Positions 8,449 through 17,163 of a stretch of DNA of 64,000 bases are shown here, piece by piece (positions within the stretch are counted from its first letter, which is position 1; every line of letters begins with the position of its first letter). The position numbers and the translations under genes are program-made. The notes under the pieces were generated by a model that did no database searches, was not told the origin of the DNA, and was given only the letters and a program-made list of their open reading frames with translations. Source of the DNA: an uncultured Flavobacteriales bacterium (GTDB lineage: Bacteria > Bacteroidota > Bacteroidia > Flavobacteriales > UBA1820); contig CABSLV010000002.1 in NCBI GenBank assembly GCA_902478645.1, forward strand, positions 1 to 64,000, given 5' to 3'.

Positions 8449-10068
8449 ATGCTCACGGTATCCAACCTTTCCCTCCAATTCGGCAAACGGGTCCTCTTCG
8501 AGGAGGTCAATCTGAAATTTACCCCCGGGAACTGCTACGGGGTCATCGGCGCCAACGGAGCCGGAAAATCCACCTTTCTCAAGATCCTCTCCGGAGAGAT
8601 CGAACCCACCAGCGGGTCCGTATCCCTGGAAAAAGACAAACGAATGTCCGTCCTTTCCCAGGACCACTATGCCTTCGACGACCGCACGGTGCTCGATACC
8701 GTCATTTCGGGCAACAGCCGCCTCTCCGAGATAAAAGCCGAGTTGGACGCAGTCTATGCCAAACCCGACTTTTCGGACGAAGACGGCATCCGCGCCGGAG
8801 AATTGAGCGATGCCTTCGAAAAAATGGGCGGATGGAATGCCGAAAGCGACGCCGCCTCGCTGCTTTCCTCACTGGGCATCTCGGAGGACAAACACTACTC
8901 CATGATGGCCGATCTGGAAACCAAGGACAAAGTGCGCGTACTGCTGGCCCGCGCCCTGTTCGGCAACCCGGACGTGCTCATCCTCGACGAGCCGACCAAC
9001 GACCTGGACATCTACACCGTCGGTTGGCTGGAGGATTTCCTGGCCAACTACGACAATACCGTCATCGTCGTCTCGCACGACCGACACTTCCTGGATGCCG
9101 TAGCCACCCACATCGTGGACATCGACTTCAAAAAGATCAAAACCTTCTCGGGCAACTATACCTTCTGGTACGAGTCCAGCCAACTGGCCGCCCGCCAGCG
9201 CGCCCAGCAAAACAAAAAGACCGAGGAAAAACGCCGGGAACTGCAGGCGTTCATCGAACGCTTCGCAGCCAACGTCGCCAAGAGCCGCCAAGCCACCTCG
9301 CGGCGCAAGATGCTGGAAAAACTCAACATCGACGAGATCGAACCCTCCTCGCGTCGTTACCCCGGCATCATCTTCGAGGCCGAACGCGAGATCGGCGACC
9401 AATTGCTCCACATCGAAGGACTGTCCAAGAGCCTTGACGAGCAGGTGCTGTTCCACGACCTGAACCTCAACCTCAAGAAAGGCGACAAGGTAGCCTTCCT
9501 TTCCCGTGACTCGCGCGCTACCACCGCCCTGTACAACATCCTGGCCGAAGAAGACCAACCCGACGCCGGCCGCTTCGAATGGGGAGTAACCACCTCCCGG
9601 GCCTACCTCCCGGCCGACAACAGCCGGTATTTCGACAACGACCTTTCCCTGGTGGACTGGCTGCGCCAATGGGCCCGCAGCGAAGCGGAACGCGATGAAT
9701 CCTACGTACGCGGATTCCTGGGACGGATGCTCTTCAGCGGCGAAGAAGCCTTGAAAAGAGTAAACGTGCTCTCCGGAGGCGAGAAAGTGCGCTGCATGCT
9801 CTCCCGCATGATGATGGTGCGCGCCAATGTCCTGATGGTGGACGAACCGACCAACCACCTGGATATGGAATCCATCCAGGCGTTCAACAACGGCCTGACC
9901 CTGTTCCGGGGGACGGTGCTGATGACCTCTCACGACCACCAGTTCGTCCAGACGGTGGCCAACCGCATCGTGGAGATCGGTCCCAAAGGCATCATCGACC
10001 GCTACATGACCTACGACGAGTACATCGCCGACAAAAAGATCCGCGAACTGCGCGAGGCCTTGTACTGA
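8449..10068 (+). CDS. ABC-F ribosome-associated ATPase, YbiT-like
   Basis: This 539-residue protein has two ABC domains and no membrane helices. Domain 1 has a normal Walker A (GANGAGKST, about 35-43) and Walker B (VLILDEPTNDLD), but a worn signature (LETKDKVRVLL). Domain 2 has a normal signature (LSGGEKVRCML) and Walker B (VLMVDEPTNHLD), but its P-loop position reads LSRDSRATT, with no GxGKS. A charged linker with RRKMLEKLNID lies between them. ABC-F proteins bind the ribosomal E site and ease stalled translation; this subgroup resembles E. coli YbiT. The odd second P-loop, in my recollection, is a feature of Bacteroidetes members rather than a local mutation. Confidence 0.9.
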   Translation: MLTVSNLSLQFGKRVLFEEVNLKFTPGNCYGVIGANGAGKSTFLKILSGEIEPTSGSVSLEKDKRMSVLSQDHYAFDDRTVLDTVISGNSRLSEIKAELDAVYAKPDFSDEDGIRAGELSDAFEKMGGWNAESDAASLLSSLGISEDKHYSMMADLETKDKVRVLLARALFGNPDVLILDEPTNDLDIYTVGWLEDFLANYDNTVIVVSHDRHFLDAVATHIVDIDFKKIKTFSGNYTFWYESSQLAARQRAQQNKKTEEKRRELQAFIERFAANVAKSRQATSRRKMLEKLNIDEIEPSSRRYPGIIFEAEREIGDQLLHIEGLSKSLDEQVLFHDLNLNLKKGDKVAFLSRDSRATTALYNILAEEDQPDAGRFEWGVTTSRAYLPADNSRYFDNDLSLVDWLRQWARSEAERDESYVRGFLGRMLFSGEEALKRVNVLSGGEKVRCMLSRMMMVRANVLMVDEPTNHLDMESIQAFNNGLTLFRGTVLMTSHDHQFVQTVANRIVEIGPKGIIDRYMTYDEYIADKKIRELREALY

Positions 10069-10089
10069 TCGCCTGGTATTTCCACTTAC

Positions 10090-10138
10090 TCAGAGCGGGG
10101 AGACGCGCGGCCAAAGGCCGCGCGTCTCCCCGCTCTGA
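10090..10138. repeat. Perfect 23-bp-arm palindrome, probable terminator
   Basis: Positions 10090-10112 are the exact reverse complement of 10116-10138, around an AAA loop. TTTT follows on the plus strand. It lies between the convergent ABC-F gene and the CsgG-like gene, so it may terminate both; the GC-rich 23-bp stem is far longer than termination needs. Confidence 0.9.
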
Positions 10139-10166
10139 ATTTTCCCCCGTTCTGACAGGGATAGCC

Positions 10167-11030
10167 TCAAAACAGCGCCCGCGTATCGCTGACCACCTGC
10201 AAGGAATCTCCCTGCAAAAAAGCCCGGGCAATCTCCTCGGCGCCGTTCGAGATGGAGCAACGCGCCACCTGAGGGCCGCATACCTGGCGCACCCGCACTT
10301 TCCCCAGCAATCTCACCGCTTCTCTTCCCGCCACCTCGTACCATTGATACACCAGGAAACGGTCTCCGCTGCGAACCCCCTGCGAAGTTCCGCACCCAAG
10401 GTACAACTCCTTGTACCTTCCCTTGGTATCAGGGGCTTCGAGTTGCAACACACAAGTCTCAAAACGGAACTGCGTATCGATATAGTACTCCATCTTGGCC
10501 GGCAAACTCTCGAAAGCTTTCTGCTCCGCTTCTCCCACTGTCCGACCGGAGCCCGTCAGCCGAAATTCCTGGGCGTCGGACACCTCTCCGCTCGCCAGAT
10601 CGTAGGACGTAAGGGAGAACACGATGTCCACCTCCCGACTGTCTTCCCTGCGCGAGAGCTCCGCCCGGGAAACATACCCCACGAGCAAGTAGCGCCCACC
10701 GAGAGAGCCCATCCGTTCCTTTCTGGTTTCTTGCTGCCAGGCGGTTTCGCGCTGTCCCCAGAGGGCATTCCTCCAAACTGCCTCCTCGAGATACAATTCA
10801 CGAACCATTCGCGCATCGATCACCCGATGGCGTCCCCGCCGGAGAAATCCCTCGACCACCCCGCTGCGCACCCGCTCGGCATAAGCCGGAGAGACACCCC
10901 GGGCCGTAAAGAAATAATCGATCACCACCGCGTCCCGATCGGGCTGCCCGTCCACCTGCTGGGCGGATAGCGTAAAATACGACAGGACCGCAAGAACAAA
11001 AACCACGTTGCGAAAAAAGTTTCGTATCAT
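10167..11030 (-). CDS. Secreted CsgG/LpoB-like protein
   Basis: The 287-residue protein has a signal peptide (to about LSAQQ, residue 25), then a domain with CsgG/LpoB/FlgT-like features: GVVEGFLRRGRHRVIDARMVRELYLEE (about 53-79), a middle strand set RYLLVGYVSRAEL, and a C-terminal GVRSGDRFLVYQWYEV ... GKVRVRQV segment like the SH3-like end of FlgT proteins. Members polymerise curli pores, activate penicillin-binding proteins or support flagella; the role here is unknown. It is the only gene of its unit. The fold assignment is from pattern alone and is moderate. Confidence 0.6.
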   Translation of the reverse strand: MIRNFFRNVVFVLAVLSYFTLSAQQVDGQPDRDAVVIDYFFTARGVSPAYAERVRSGVVEGFLRRGRHRVIDARMVRELYLEEAVWRNALWGQRETAWQQETRKERMGSLGGRYLLVGYVSRAELSRREDSREVDIVFSLTSYDLASGEVSDAQEFRLTGSGRTVGEAEQKAFESLPAKMEYYIDTQFRFETCVLQLEAPDTKGRYKELYLGCGTSQGVRSGDRFLVYQWYEVAGREAVRLLGKVRVRQVCGPQVARCSISNGAEEIARAFLQGDSLQVVSDTRALF

Positions 11031-11070
11031 CTGCGATGTTTTTTCATGACAAACTTCCTGTTCAAAAGAA

Positions 11071-11104
11071 ACGAGCCGTTTCCCTTCTTCGGAAAACGGC
11101 TCGT
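11071..11104 (-). terminator. rpsO terminator
   Basis: ACGAGCCGTTT (11071-11081) pairs with AAACGGCTCGT (11094-11104). On the minus strand it follows the rpsO stop by about 25 nt and is followed by a T-rich run. Confidence 0.85.
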
Positions 11105-11130
11105 GTTTTTGATCCGACGGGCGGATTCGC

Positions 11131-11400
11131 TTATTTTCTCAAGCCAAGCTGTTCGATGAGCTTACGGTAACGCTCGATGTCTACTCGCTTGAGATACTCC
11201 AGCAGGCTGCGGCGCTTACCTACGAGTTTGACCAACGCACGCTCCGTACCGAAGTCGTGAATGTTCTTCTTCAGATGTTCGGTCAGGTGGTTGATACGAT
11301 AGGTGAAAAGAGCGATCTGCCCTTCGGTCGAACCCGTGTCAGTAGCCGATTTGCCGTACTGAGCGAAAATTTCCTGTTTTTTTTCTTTGGTCAGATACAT
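11131..11400 (-). CDS. rpsO: 30S ribosomal protein S15
   Basis: Full-length S15 (89 residues). The conserved pattern is complete: GSTEGQIALFTYRINHLTEHLKKN for helix 2 and the GKRRSLLEYLKR segment that grips the 16S rRNA three-way junction (helices 20-22). It is transcribed alone, from a strong canonical promoter 50 nt upstream, and ends at its own hairpin. Confidence 0.98.
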   Translation of the reverse strand: MYLTKEKKQEIFAQYGKSATDTGSTEGQIALFTYRINHLTEHLKKNIHDFGTERALVKLVGKRRSLLEYLKRVDIERYRKLIEQLGLRK

Positions 11401-11450
11401 GCCAATATTGTTTTAAATGATTGTTATGTATGGTATTTTGAATACGCGGG

Positions 11451-11482
11451 CAAAGATACGGATAGTTTGCGGTTTGCGCAAA
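11451..11482 (-). promoter_or_regulatory. rpsO promoter, full Bacteroidetes consensus
   Basis: Read on the minus strand: TTTG (11482-11479), 20 nt, TATCTTTG (11458-11451). Both elements match the Bacteroidetes sigma-factor consensus exactly. The ATG is about 50 nt downstream. Confidence 0.88.
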
Positions 11483-11581
11483 AGGTTTCCGGATATTATT
11501 TCGCCGCGGCCGAATGTTTTGTGAAAAACACCCGTCCTTGTCCTAATAATAGTTTAAAAACACGAAAAAAATTCCACGCCT

Positions 11582-11605
11582 GCCCAAATGTTAGTAAATT
11601 TGGGC
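11582..11605 (+). promoter_or_regulatory. Protease-gene promoter overlapped by an inverted repeat
   Basis: TAAATTTG (11595-11602) fits the -7 element and lies 37 nt before the ATG at 11639. It is embedded in GCCCAAAT (11582-11589), 8 nt, ATTTGGGC (11598-11605): an exact 8-bp inverted repeat that could be an operator. Confidence 0.55.
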
Positions 11606-11638
11606 TTTGTTTCCCTCAAAACAAGGAGAAAAGAAAGA

Positions 11639-13744
11639 ATGAACTTACTCAAACGCTACAAATATCTGCTGGCTGTCACGATCGTCGGTTTGGTCGGATT
11701 TTCAGCCGCCCTGCGGCTCAATGCCGCGCAAGCCTCGGATGAACGTCCGGACAAGGCGCAATTCCTCACCCAACTGGTGTCCTACATCATCGGGCAATGG
11801 CATTACGACCCCAAAGCCATCGACGATTCGCTGTCCGTATCGGTGTACGACGAGTACCTCAAGACCCTCGACTTCGGAAAACGCTACTTCACCCAGGCGG
11901 ACTCCGCCCTGCTGGACCGCTACCGGTACGAGATAGACGACCAGATCCTTGCCGGGGACACCATGTTTTTCCACTCGGCCACCTCGGTATTCAAGACCCG
12001 GATGGAAATGGTTGCCGCTTCGCTGGACTCGCTGCTGGCCACCCCGATGGACTTCACCGTGGAGGAAACGCTCGACCCCAATGACACGACCTATGCCCGC
12101 GACATGACCCAGGTCATGGACCGCTGGCGCCGTTACCTGAAGTACAACGTGCTGACCCGCCTGTACAGTGACCTGAAGACCGAAGAGGACAAAGCCTCCA
12201 AAGACAGCACCTATGTAGCCAAGACGACCGAAGAGCTGGAGAAAAAAGCACGGGAAGCCGTACTGAAGAACTTCCGGGACTACTTCAAGCGGATCGACGA
12301 ATTGGACGAAGAAGACTGGTTCTCGATGTACCTCAACGCCTTCACGATGTACTTCGACCCGCACACCCAGTACATGGCACCCCGTGAGGAAAAAGACTTC
12401 AACACCAGCATCTCGGGACAGTTGGAAGGCATCGGGGCCGTCCTGCAACAGAAGGACGGATATACCACCATCGCCAGCATCGTACCGGGATCACCGGCCG
12501 CCAAAAGCGGCCAACTGGCGGTGGGCGATCAGATCCTGGAAGTAGCCCAAGGGAACGACGAATACGTCAATATCGTCGGCATGCGCTTGGACGATGCCGT
12601 CGATCTGATCCGGGGCAAGAAAGGCTCGACCGTACGCCTGAAAGTACAGCAGGCCGACGGAGCCATCAAGGAAGTACCCCTGGTACGCGACGTGGTGGAA
12701 CTCGAAGAGACCTTCGTGCGCTCGGCCGTAGTGGAAAAGGACGGACGCAAATACGGAGTGGTCTACGTACCGAAATTCTACGTCAATTTTGAAAACGAGG
12801 ACGGCCGGGAAAGTTCGGACGACCTGGCCAAAGAGATCGCCCAACTGAAGAAAGAAGGCATCGAAGGCATCGTGCTCGACCTGCGCAACAACACCGGCGG
12901 AGCCCTCACGGGTGCGGTGAAGATGGGCGGGCTGTTCATCGACCAAGGCCCCATCGTCCAGGTCAAGACCCGCGAAGGCCAGATCCGCGTACTGCCGGAC
13001 AACGATCCTTCCGTCGCTTGGGACGGCCCGCTGGTTGTGCTGGTCAATGAAATATCGGCCTCGGCTTCCGAGATCTTTGCCGGAGCGATGAAGGACTACA
13101 ACCGCGCCATCATCGTCGGCTCGAAACAGACCTACGGGAAAGGATCCGTGCAGAACATCGTCGAACTGGACAACATGGTGCGGGGCAAACTCTTCGGCGA
13201 CGATGCCCTGGGAGCCCTTCGCCTGACCATCGAAAAATTCTACCGCGTCAACGGCGCCGGCAATCAGTTGCAGGGCGTAGCTTCCGACGTGGAAATCCCC
13301 GATGTATATTCGGTGATCGAGATGAACGAAAGCACCGAAAACCTTCCCATGCCGTGGGATTCCATCCCGGCAGCCCGGTACTACCGTTTGGACAACGATT
13401 TCGCTCCCGTGATCGAACGGGCGCGGGCACGGATCGAGGCCGATCCCTACTTCCAACAGGTACAGGAAAACATCGCCTGGCTCAAGAGCCGCAAGGAAAG
13501 CCGGCCCATTCCCCTTTCGCTGGAAGGCTTCCGTCAGGACGACAGCCTGTACCGCGCCGAAGCCAAACGTTTCGATTCGATCAACAAATTCCGCTCGGAA
13601 CTGGAATACGTCTCGCCCCGGTACGAACAGGCCCTCACCGCCACCGATTCGACCTTGGCCTCCAAACGGAAGACCTGGCACGAAGACCTGCGAAAAGATG
13701 CCGCCATGCAACAGGCCGTCGAGATCCTTTCCGACATCCGATAA
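11639..13744 (+). CDS. prc: Carboxy-terminal processing protease (Prc/Tsp, family S41)
   Basis: The 701-residue protein is made from the ATG at 11639, where a signal anchor begins (LLAVTIVGLVGFSAALRLNA). It has an N-terminal Tsp-type domain, a PDZ domain (about 240-330, with GIGAVLQQKDG and the SPAAKSGQL loop), and the S41 core. The Ser/Lys dyad is visible: Ser475 in SASASEIFAGA and Lys501 in TYGKGSVQ. Tsp-family enzymes trim or degrade periplasmic proteins, including cell-wall enzymes. An in-frame upstream Met at 11588 is rejected because the promoter -7 element (11595-11602) lies after it. The next two genes follow at short gaps, so this may be the head of an operon. Confidence 0.93.
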   Translation: MNLLKRYKYLLAVTIVGLVGFSAALRLNAAQASDERPDKAQFLTQLVSYIIGQWHYDPKAIDDSLSVSVYDEYLKTLDFGKRYFTQADSALLDRYRYEIDDQILAGDTMFFHSATSVFKTRMEMVAASLDSLLATPMDFTVEETLDPNDTTYARDMTQVMDRWRRYLKYNVLTRLYSDLKTEEDKASKDSTYVAKTTEELEKKAREAVLKNFRDYFKRIDELDEEDWFSMYLNAFTMYFDPHTQYMAPREEKDFNTSISGQLEGIGAVLQQKDGYTTIASIVPGSPAAKSGQLAVGDQILEVAQGNDEYVNIVGMRLDDAVDLIRGKKGSTVRLKVQQADGAIKEVPLVRDVVELEETFVRSAVVEKDGRKYGVVYVPKFYVNFENEDGRESSDDLAKEIAQLKKEGIEGIVLDLRNNTGGALTGAVKMGGLFIDQGPIVQVKTREGQIRVLPDNDPSVAWDGPLVVLVNEISASASEIFAGAMKDYNRAIIVGSKQTYGKGSVQNIVELDNMVRGKLFGDDALGALRLTIEKFYRVNGAGNQLQGVASDVEIPDVYSVIEMNESTENLPMPWDSIPAARYYRLDNDFAPVIERARARIEADPYFQQVQENIAWLKSRKESRPIPLSLEGFRQDDSLYRAEAKRFDSINKFRSELEYVSPRYEQALTATDSTLASKRKTWHEDLRKDAAMQQAVEILSDIR

Positions 13745-13787
13745 CACACCATCCGCTTTACGCGCATAACGATTGACACTCGCCCGA

Positions 13788-14900
13788 ATGGTTTCCCGAG
13801 AAACACGACAAGAAGAGAAAAAAGACAAAGACGCATCGCAATCGGTATTCGGAATCACTCTGGAAAGGTTCAAACGCAACCTTCCCGGTGTGATTTCGTT
13901 TTGGTTCATCCTCGCCATCGGCCTGGTGGCCCTGCTGGCCTATGCCCTGGCTCCGGACAACACCACGTATGCCAACACGATGCACCTGGCCCTGTCCAAC
14001 AAGACACCGGGCTTTACCATCGACCTGATCCAGACCGAAAAGCCGGGCGCAGACAAACAATCGATCTTCTCCATCCTGTGGAACGGCCGCACCCCGCTGC
14101 TCTCCAGCATTCCCGTCACGGAATACTCCATCGAGGGCGACTCCATCCGCTACCGCGAATACGTCGGTGAAGGGGTGTCCTCCCCGGAAAAGACGATGGC
14201 CTGCTCGCCGCTGACCAAAGTGGAAAAGACGACATTTTACCTGGGCACCGACCGCTACGGCCGCGACCTGCTCAGCCGAATGATCATCGGTTCGCGCATT
14301 TCGTTTTCCATCGGGTTCGTAGCCGTACTCATCGCCATCATCATCGGGGTGAGCCTGGGCTCCATCGCCGGTTATTTCGGCGGCAAGGCCGATGCACTGA
14401 TCATGTGGCTGATCAACATCATGTGGTCCATCCCTACCCTGCTGATGGTCATTGCCGTCACTTTCGCCTTGGGCAAAGGTGTTTGGCAGGTTTACGTGGC
14501 CGTCGGGCTGACCATGTGGGTGGAAGTGGCCCGTATGGTGCGCGGGCAAGTGATCTCGGCCAAACAAATGCAGTATGTCGAGGCGGCCCGTGCCTTGGGC
14601 TTCGGCAAACTGCGCATCATCTCCCGGCATATCCTGCCCAATATCTGGGGAGTGGTCATCGTGATCACCGCCTCCAATTTCGCTTCGGCCATCCTGATGG
14701 AAAGCGGATTGAGTTTCCTGGGACTCGGCGCACAACCGCCCATCCCGTCCTGGGGAGGCATCATCCGTGACCACTACATGTACATGGTGATGGGCAAACC
14801 TTACCTGGCCCTGGTTCCCGGAACGATGATCATGCTCCTGGTACTGGCCTTCATGACCTTCGGGAACACCCTGAGGGATGCTTTGGACGTAAAATCTTAA
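13788..14900 (+). CDS. ABC transporter permease, DppC/OppC type (orphan)
   Basis: The 370-residue protein has the BPD_transp_1 fold with the EAA loop (EAARALGFGKLRIISRHILPN) that docks to an ATPase, and a DppC-type N-terminal helix with a periplasmic insert containing LGTDRYGRDLLSRMI. It would be one half of a dipeptide/oligopeptide importer. Its partner DppB, ATPases and binding protein are not nearby, so they must be encoded elsewhere or the subunit acts differently. The ATG at 13788 is preferred to an upstream TTG at 13773. It sits 43 nt after the protease gene and 22 nt before the PurF-like gene. Confidence 0.88.
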   Translation: MVSRETRQEEKKDKDASQSVFGITLERFKRNLPGVISFWFILAIGLVALLAYALAPDNTTYANTMHLALSNKTPGFTIDLIQTEKPGADKQSIFSILWNGRTPLLSSIPVTEYSIEGDSIRYREYVGEGVSSPEKTMACSPLTKVEKTTFYLGTDRYGRDLLSRMIIGSRISFSIGFVAVLIAIIIGVSLGSIAGYFGGKADALIMWLINIMWSIPTLLMVIAVTFALGKGVWQVYVAVGLTMWVEVARMVRGQVISAKQMQYVEAARALGFGKLRIISRHILPNIWGVVIVITASNFASAILMESGLSFLGLGAQPPIPSWGGIIRDHYMYMVMGKPYLALVPGTMIMLLVLAFMTFGNTLRDALDVKS

Positions 14901-14922
14901 CCGATCGATATTCACTATCGCT

Positions 14923-16839
14923 ATGAGTGAAAACATCAAACACGAATGCGGCATCGCCATGGTCCGCCTGCTCAAGCCGCTCGAGTATTACCAACAGAAA
15001 TACGGCAGCGCTTTCTGGGGCTTGAACAAGATGTATCTCCTGATGGAGAAACAGCACAACCGAGGGCAGGACGGCGCCGGCATCGCTGCGGTAAAGATCG
15101 ATGCACCGGTCGGTCGTCCCTACATCGACCGCGTCCGTTCGAAAGACCCGCAATCCATCCTCGAAGTATTCAAGAAAGTAAACAGCGACATCAACCGCCT
15201 GATGGCCTCCCGCCCCAAGGCCGAAACTCCTCAACAGGACTTGGAATGGATCCGGGGAAACATTCCTTTTGCTTCGGACATCTACCTCGGGCACGTGCGC
15301 TACGGCACCTACGGAGGAAATACCATCGAGGCCGTACACCCGTTCATGCGCGAGAACATCACCGCGGCCAAAACGCTGGTGGTAGCCGGCAACTTCAACA
15401 TGACCAATGTGGACTTCCTCTACAACCGCTTGGTGGAAATGGGGCACCACCCCATCGCCAAGCTGGATACCATCACGGTGATGGAACGCATCGGGCACTT
15501 CCTGGACGAAGAAGTCGATGCGCTCTTCGCCCGCTATAAATCCGAAGGGCTGCACGGAGTGGAATTGGCCGAACGGGTCGCCCAACAGTTCGACACCCAT
15601 ACGGTATTGGTACGCGCCGCCAAACGCTTCGACGGCGGCTTTGCCATCGCCGGACTGGTAGGACAGGGCGATGCTTTCGTCCTGCGCGATCCGGCCGGTA
15701 TCCGCCCGGCTTTCTACTATGCCGACGAGGAAGTCATCGTGGTAGCCTCCGAACGCCCGGTAATCCAAACCACATTCAACGTACCGATCGACTCCGTACA
15801 CGAGATCGAACCCGGCAACGCCTTGATCATGCACCGCGACGGCCGCTACGAACTGACCCCGGTGATGGCACCCCTGCCGAAAAAAGCCTGCTCGTTCGAG
15901 CGCATCTATTTCTCGCGGGGCAGCGACGCCGACATCTACCGCGAACGGAAAACCCTGGGGCGCAACCTGGTGGAACCCGTGCTGAAAAAGATAGACTACG
16001 ACATCCCCCATACGGTCTTTTCCTACATCCCCAATACGGCCGAAAGTTCGTATTTCGGACTGATGGAAGGATTTGAAGAGTACCTCAACGAACGCAAAGC
16101 CCGCGAAATATCGGCCTTGATCGCCTCGGGGGAGACTCCCTCCGAAGAACGCATCCACGACATTCTCTCGTGCCGGATCCGCAGCGAAAAGATCGCCATC
16201 AAGGATGCCAAACTGCGCACCTTCATCACCGAAGACGCCTCGCGCGACGACATGGTGGCCCACGTCTATGACGTTACCTACGGAGTGGTTCGCCCACAGG
16301 ACAACCTGGTACTGATCGATGACTCCATCGTACGCGGGACGACCCTTCGCCAGAGCATCGTACGCATCATGGACCGCCTGCACCCGGCTCATCTGATCAT
16401 CCTCTCCAGCGCCCCGCAGATCCGCTATCCGGACTGCTACGGCATCGACATGGCTCGCCTGGACGACTTCATTGCCTTCCGCGCAGCGATCGAGCTGCTT
16501 CGGGACAACGGATTGGAGGAGATCATCGACCAGGTGTACCGCAAATGCAAGGCACAACAGGGACACGACGACACCGAGATGGTCAATTACGTCAAGGAGA
16601 TCTATGCCCCGTTTACCGACACCCAGATTTCGGACAAGATCGCCGAATTGATCACCGCCCCCGACATCCATGCGCGAGTGAGCGTGATCTACCAGACGGT
16701 CGAAGGCTTGCACAAGGCTTGCCCGAACCACCTGGGCGACTGGTACTTTACCGGCGACTATCCCACCGCCGGCGGCAACCGGGTGGTCAACCAGGCGTTC
16801 ATCAACTTCATGGAAGGACGCAAGGAGCGCGCCTACTGA
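14923..16839 (+). CDS. purF: Amidophosphoribosyltransferase family (PurF), long Bacteroidetes form
   Basis: PurF joins glutamine and PRPP to make phosphoribosylamine, the first step of purine synthesis. After an 8-residue leader comes Cys9, the glutaminase nucleophile expected after leader removal; the class II glutaminase domain has QHNRGQDGAGIA and YLGHVRYGTYG. The phosphoribosyltransferase part carries the PRPP motif VLIDDSIVRGTT at 463-474. At 638 residues it is longer than E. coli PurF (about 505), with extra C-terminal sequence. Bacteroidetes often have this long form besides a standard PurF, so it may be the second copy. The last 60 residues (HLGDWYFTGDYPTAGG) are typical of the long form. 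Confidence 0.85.
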   Translation: MSENIKHECGIAMVRLLKPLEYYQQKYGSAFWGLNKMYLLMEKQHNRGQDGAGIAAVKIDAPVGRPYIDRVRSKDPQSILEVFKKVNSDINRLMASRPKAETPQQDLEWIRGNIPFASDIYLGHVRYGTYGGNTIEAVHPFMRENITAAKTLVVAGNFNMTNVDFLYNRLVEMGHHPIAKLDTITVMERIGHFLDEEVDALFARYKSEGLHGVELAERVAQQFDTHTVLVRAAKRFDGGFAIAGLVGQGDAFVLRDPAGIRPAFYYADEEVIVVASERPVIQTTFNVPIDSVHEIEPGNALIMHRDGRYELTPVMAPLPKKACSFERIYFSRGSDADIYRERKTLGRNLVEPVLKKIDYDIPHTVFSYIPNTAESSYFGLMEGFEEYLNERKAREISALIASGETPSEERIHDILSCRIRSEKIAIKDAKLRTFITEDASRDDMVAHVYDVTYGVVRPQDNLVLIDDSIVRGTTLRQSIVRIMDRLHPAHLIILSSAPQIRYPDCYGIDMARLDDFIAFRAAIELLRDNGLEEIIDQVYRKCKAQQGHDDTEMVNYVKEIYAPFTDTQISDKIAELITAPDIHARVSVIYQTVEGLHKACPNHLGDWYFTGDYPTAGGNRVVNQAFINFMEGRKERAY

Positions 16840-16848
16840 GACGGTCCT

Positions 16849-16910
16849 GCTCCCCAAGCGAGCGAAGGCGCCGGGTCCTTGGACCCGGCGCCTTCGCTCG
16901 CTTGGGGAGC
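16849..16910. repeat. Perfect 30-bp-arm palindrome
   Basis: Positions 16849-16878 are the exact reverse complement of 16881-16910, leaving only TT in the centre. There is no T tract after it. It starts 10 nt after the PurF stop codon. Confidence 0.92.
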
Positions 16911-17163
16911 TAGGGATCACGGCTGAAACGCAACCACCATCTGCCTGTTTCTCCCATCCAAAAAAAGAGAGAAAGGAAACATTTTTTTCCCTACCTTTGC
17001 AAACGAAAAAACAGAAGCGGACTCCCCGGGCGACGTTCTCTCCCGGGCCCTTCGCAAAACAAACATCCAATGGACGACTATCATCCGGAAAATTTCTTAA
17101 CCCCGGACAGAGTCTGACTCGCAGCGCGGCGGTACGGACTTTGTCCTTAAAAAGTCTTGTACC
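16911..17163 (+). promoter_or_regulatory. corA promoter and structured 5' leader
   Basis: TACCTTTG at 16992-16999 gives a likely start near 17006 and a leader of about 158 nt. Its last 33 nt (17131-17163) fold as GGTAC/GTACC plus GACTTT/AAAGTC with an 8-nt loop, ending exactly at the ATG. A competing short hairpin GGAC-TTT-GTCC lies inside (17136-17146). No known Mg riboswitch consensus was recognised. Confidence 0.55.

Noticed and set aside
16849..16910. Transposon end or attachment site
   Set aside because: There is no partner copy, target duplication or integrase nearby; an inverted repeat alone is not enough.
17006..17163. M-box (ykoK) magnesium riboswitch before corA
   Set aside because: The conserved M-box core sequences are not present, only local hairpins.
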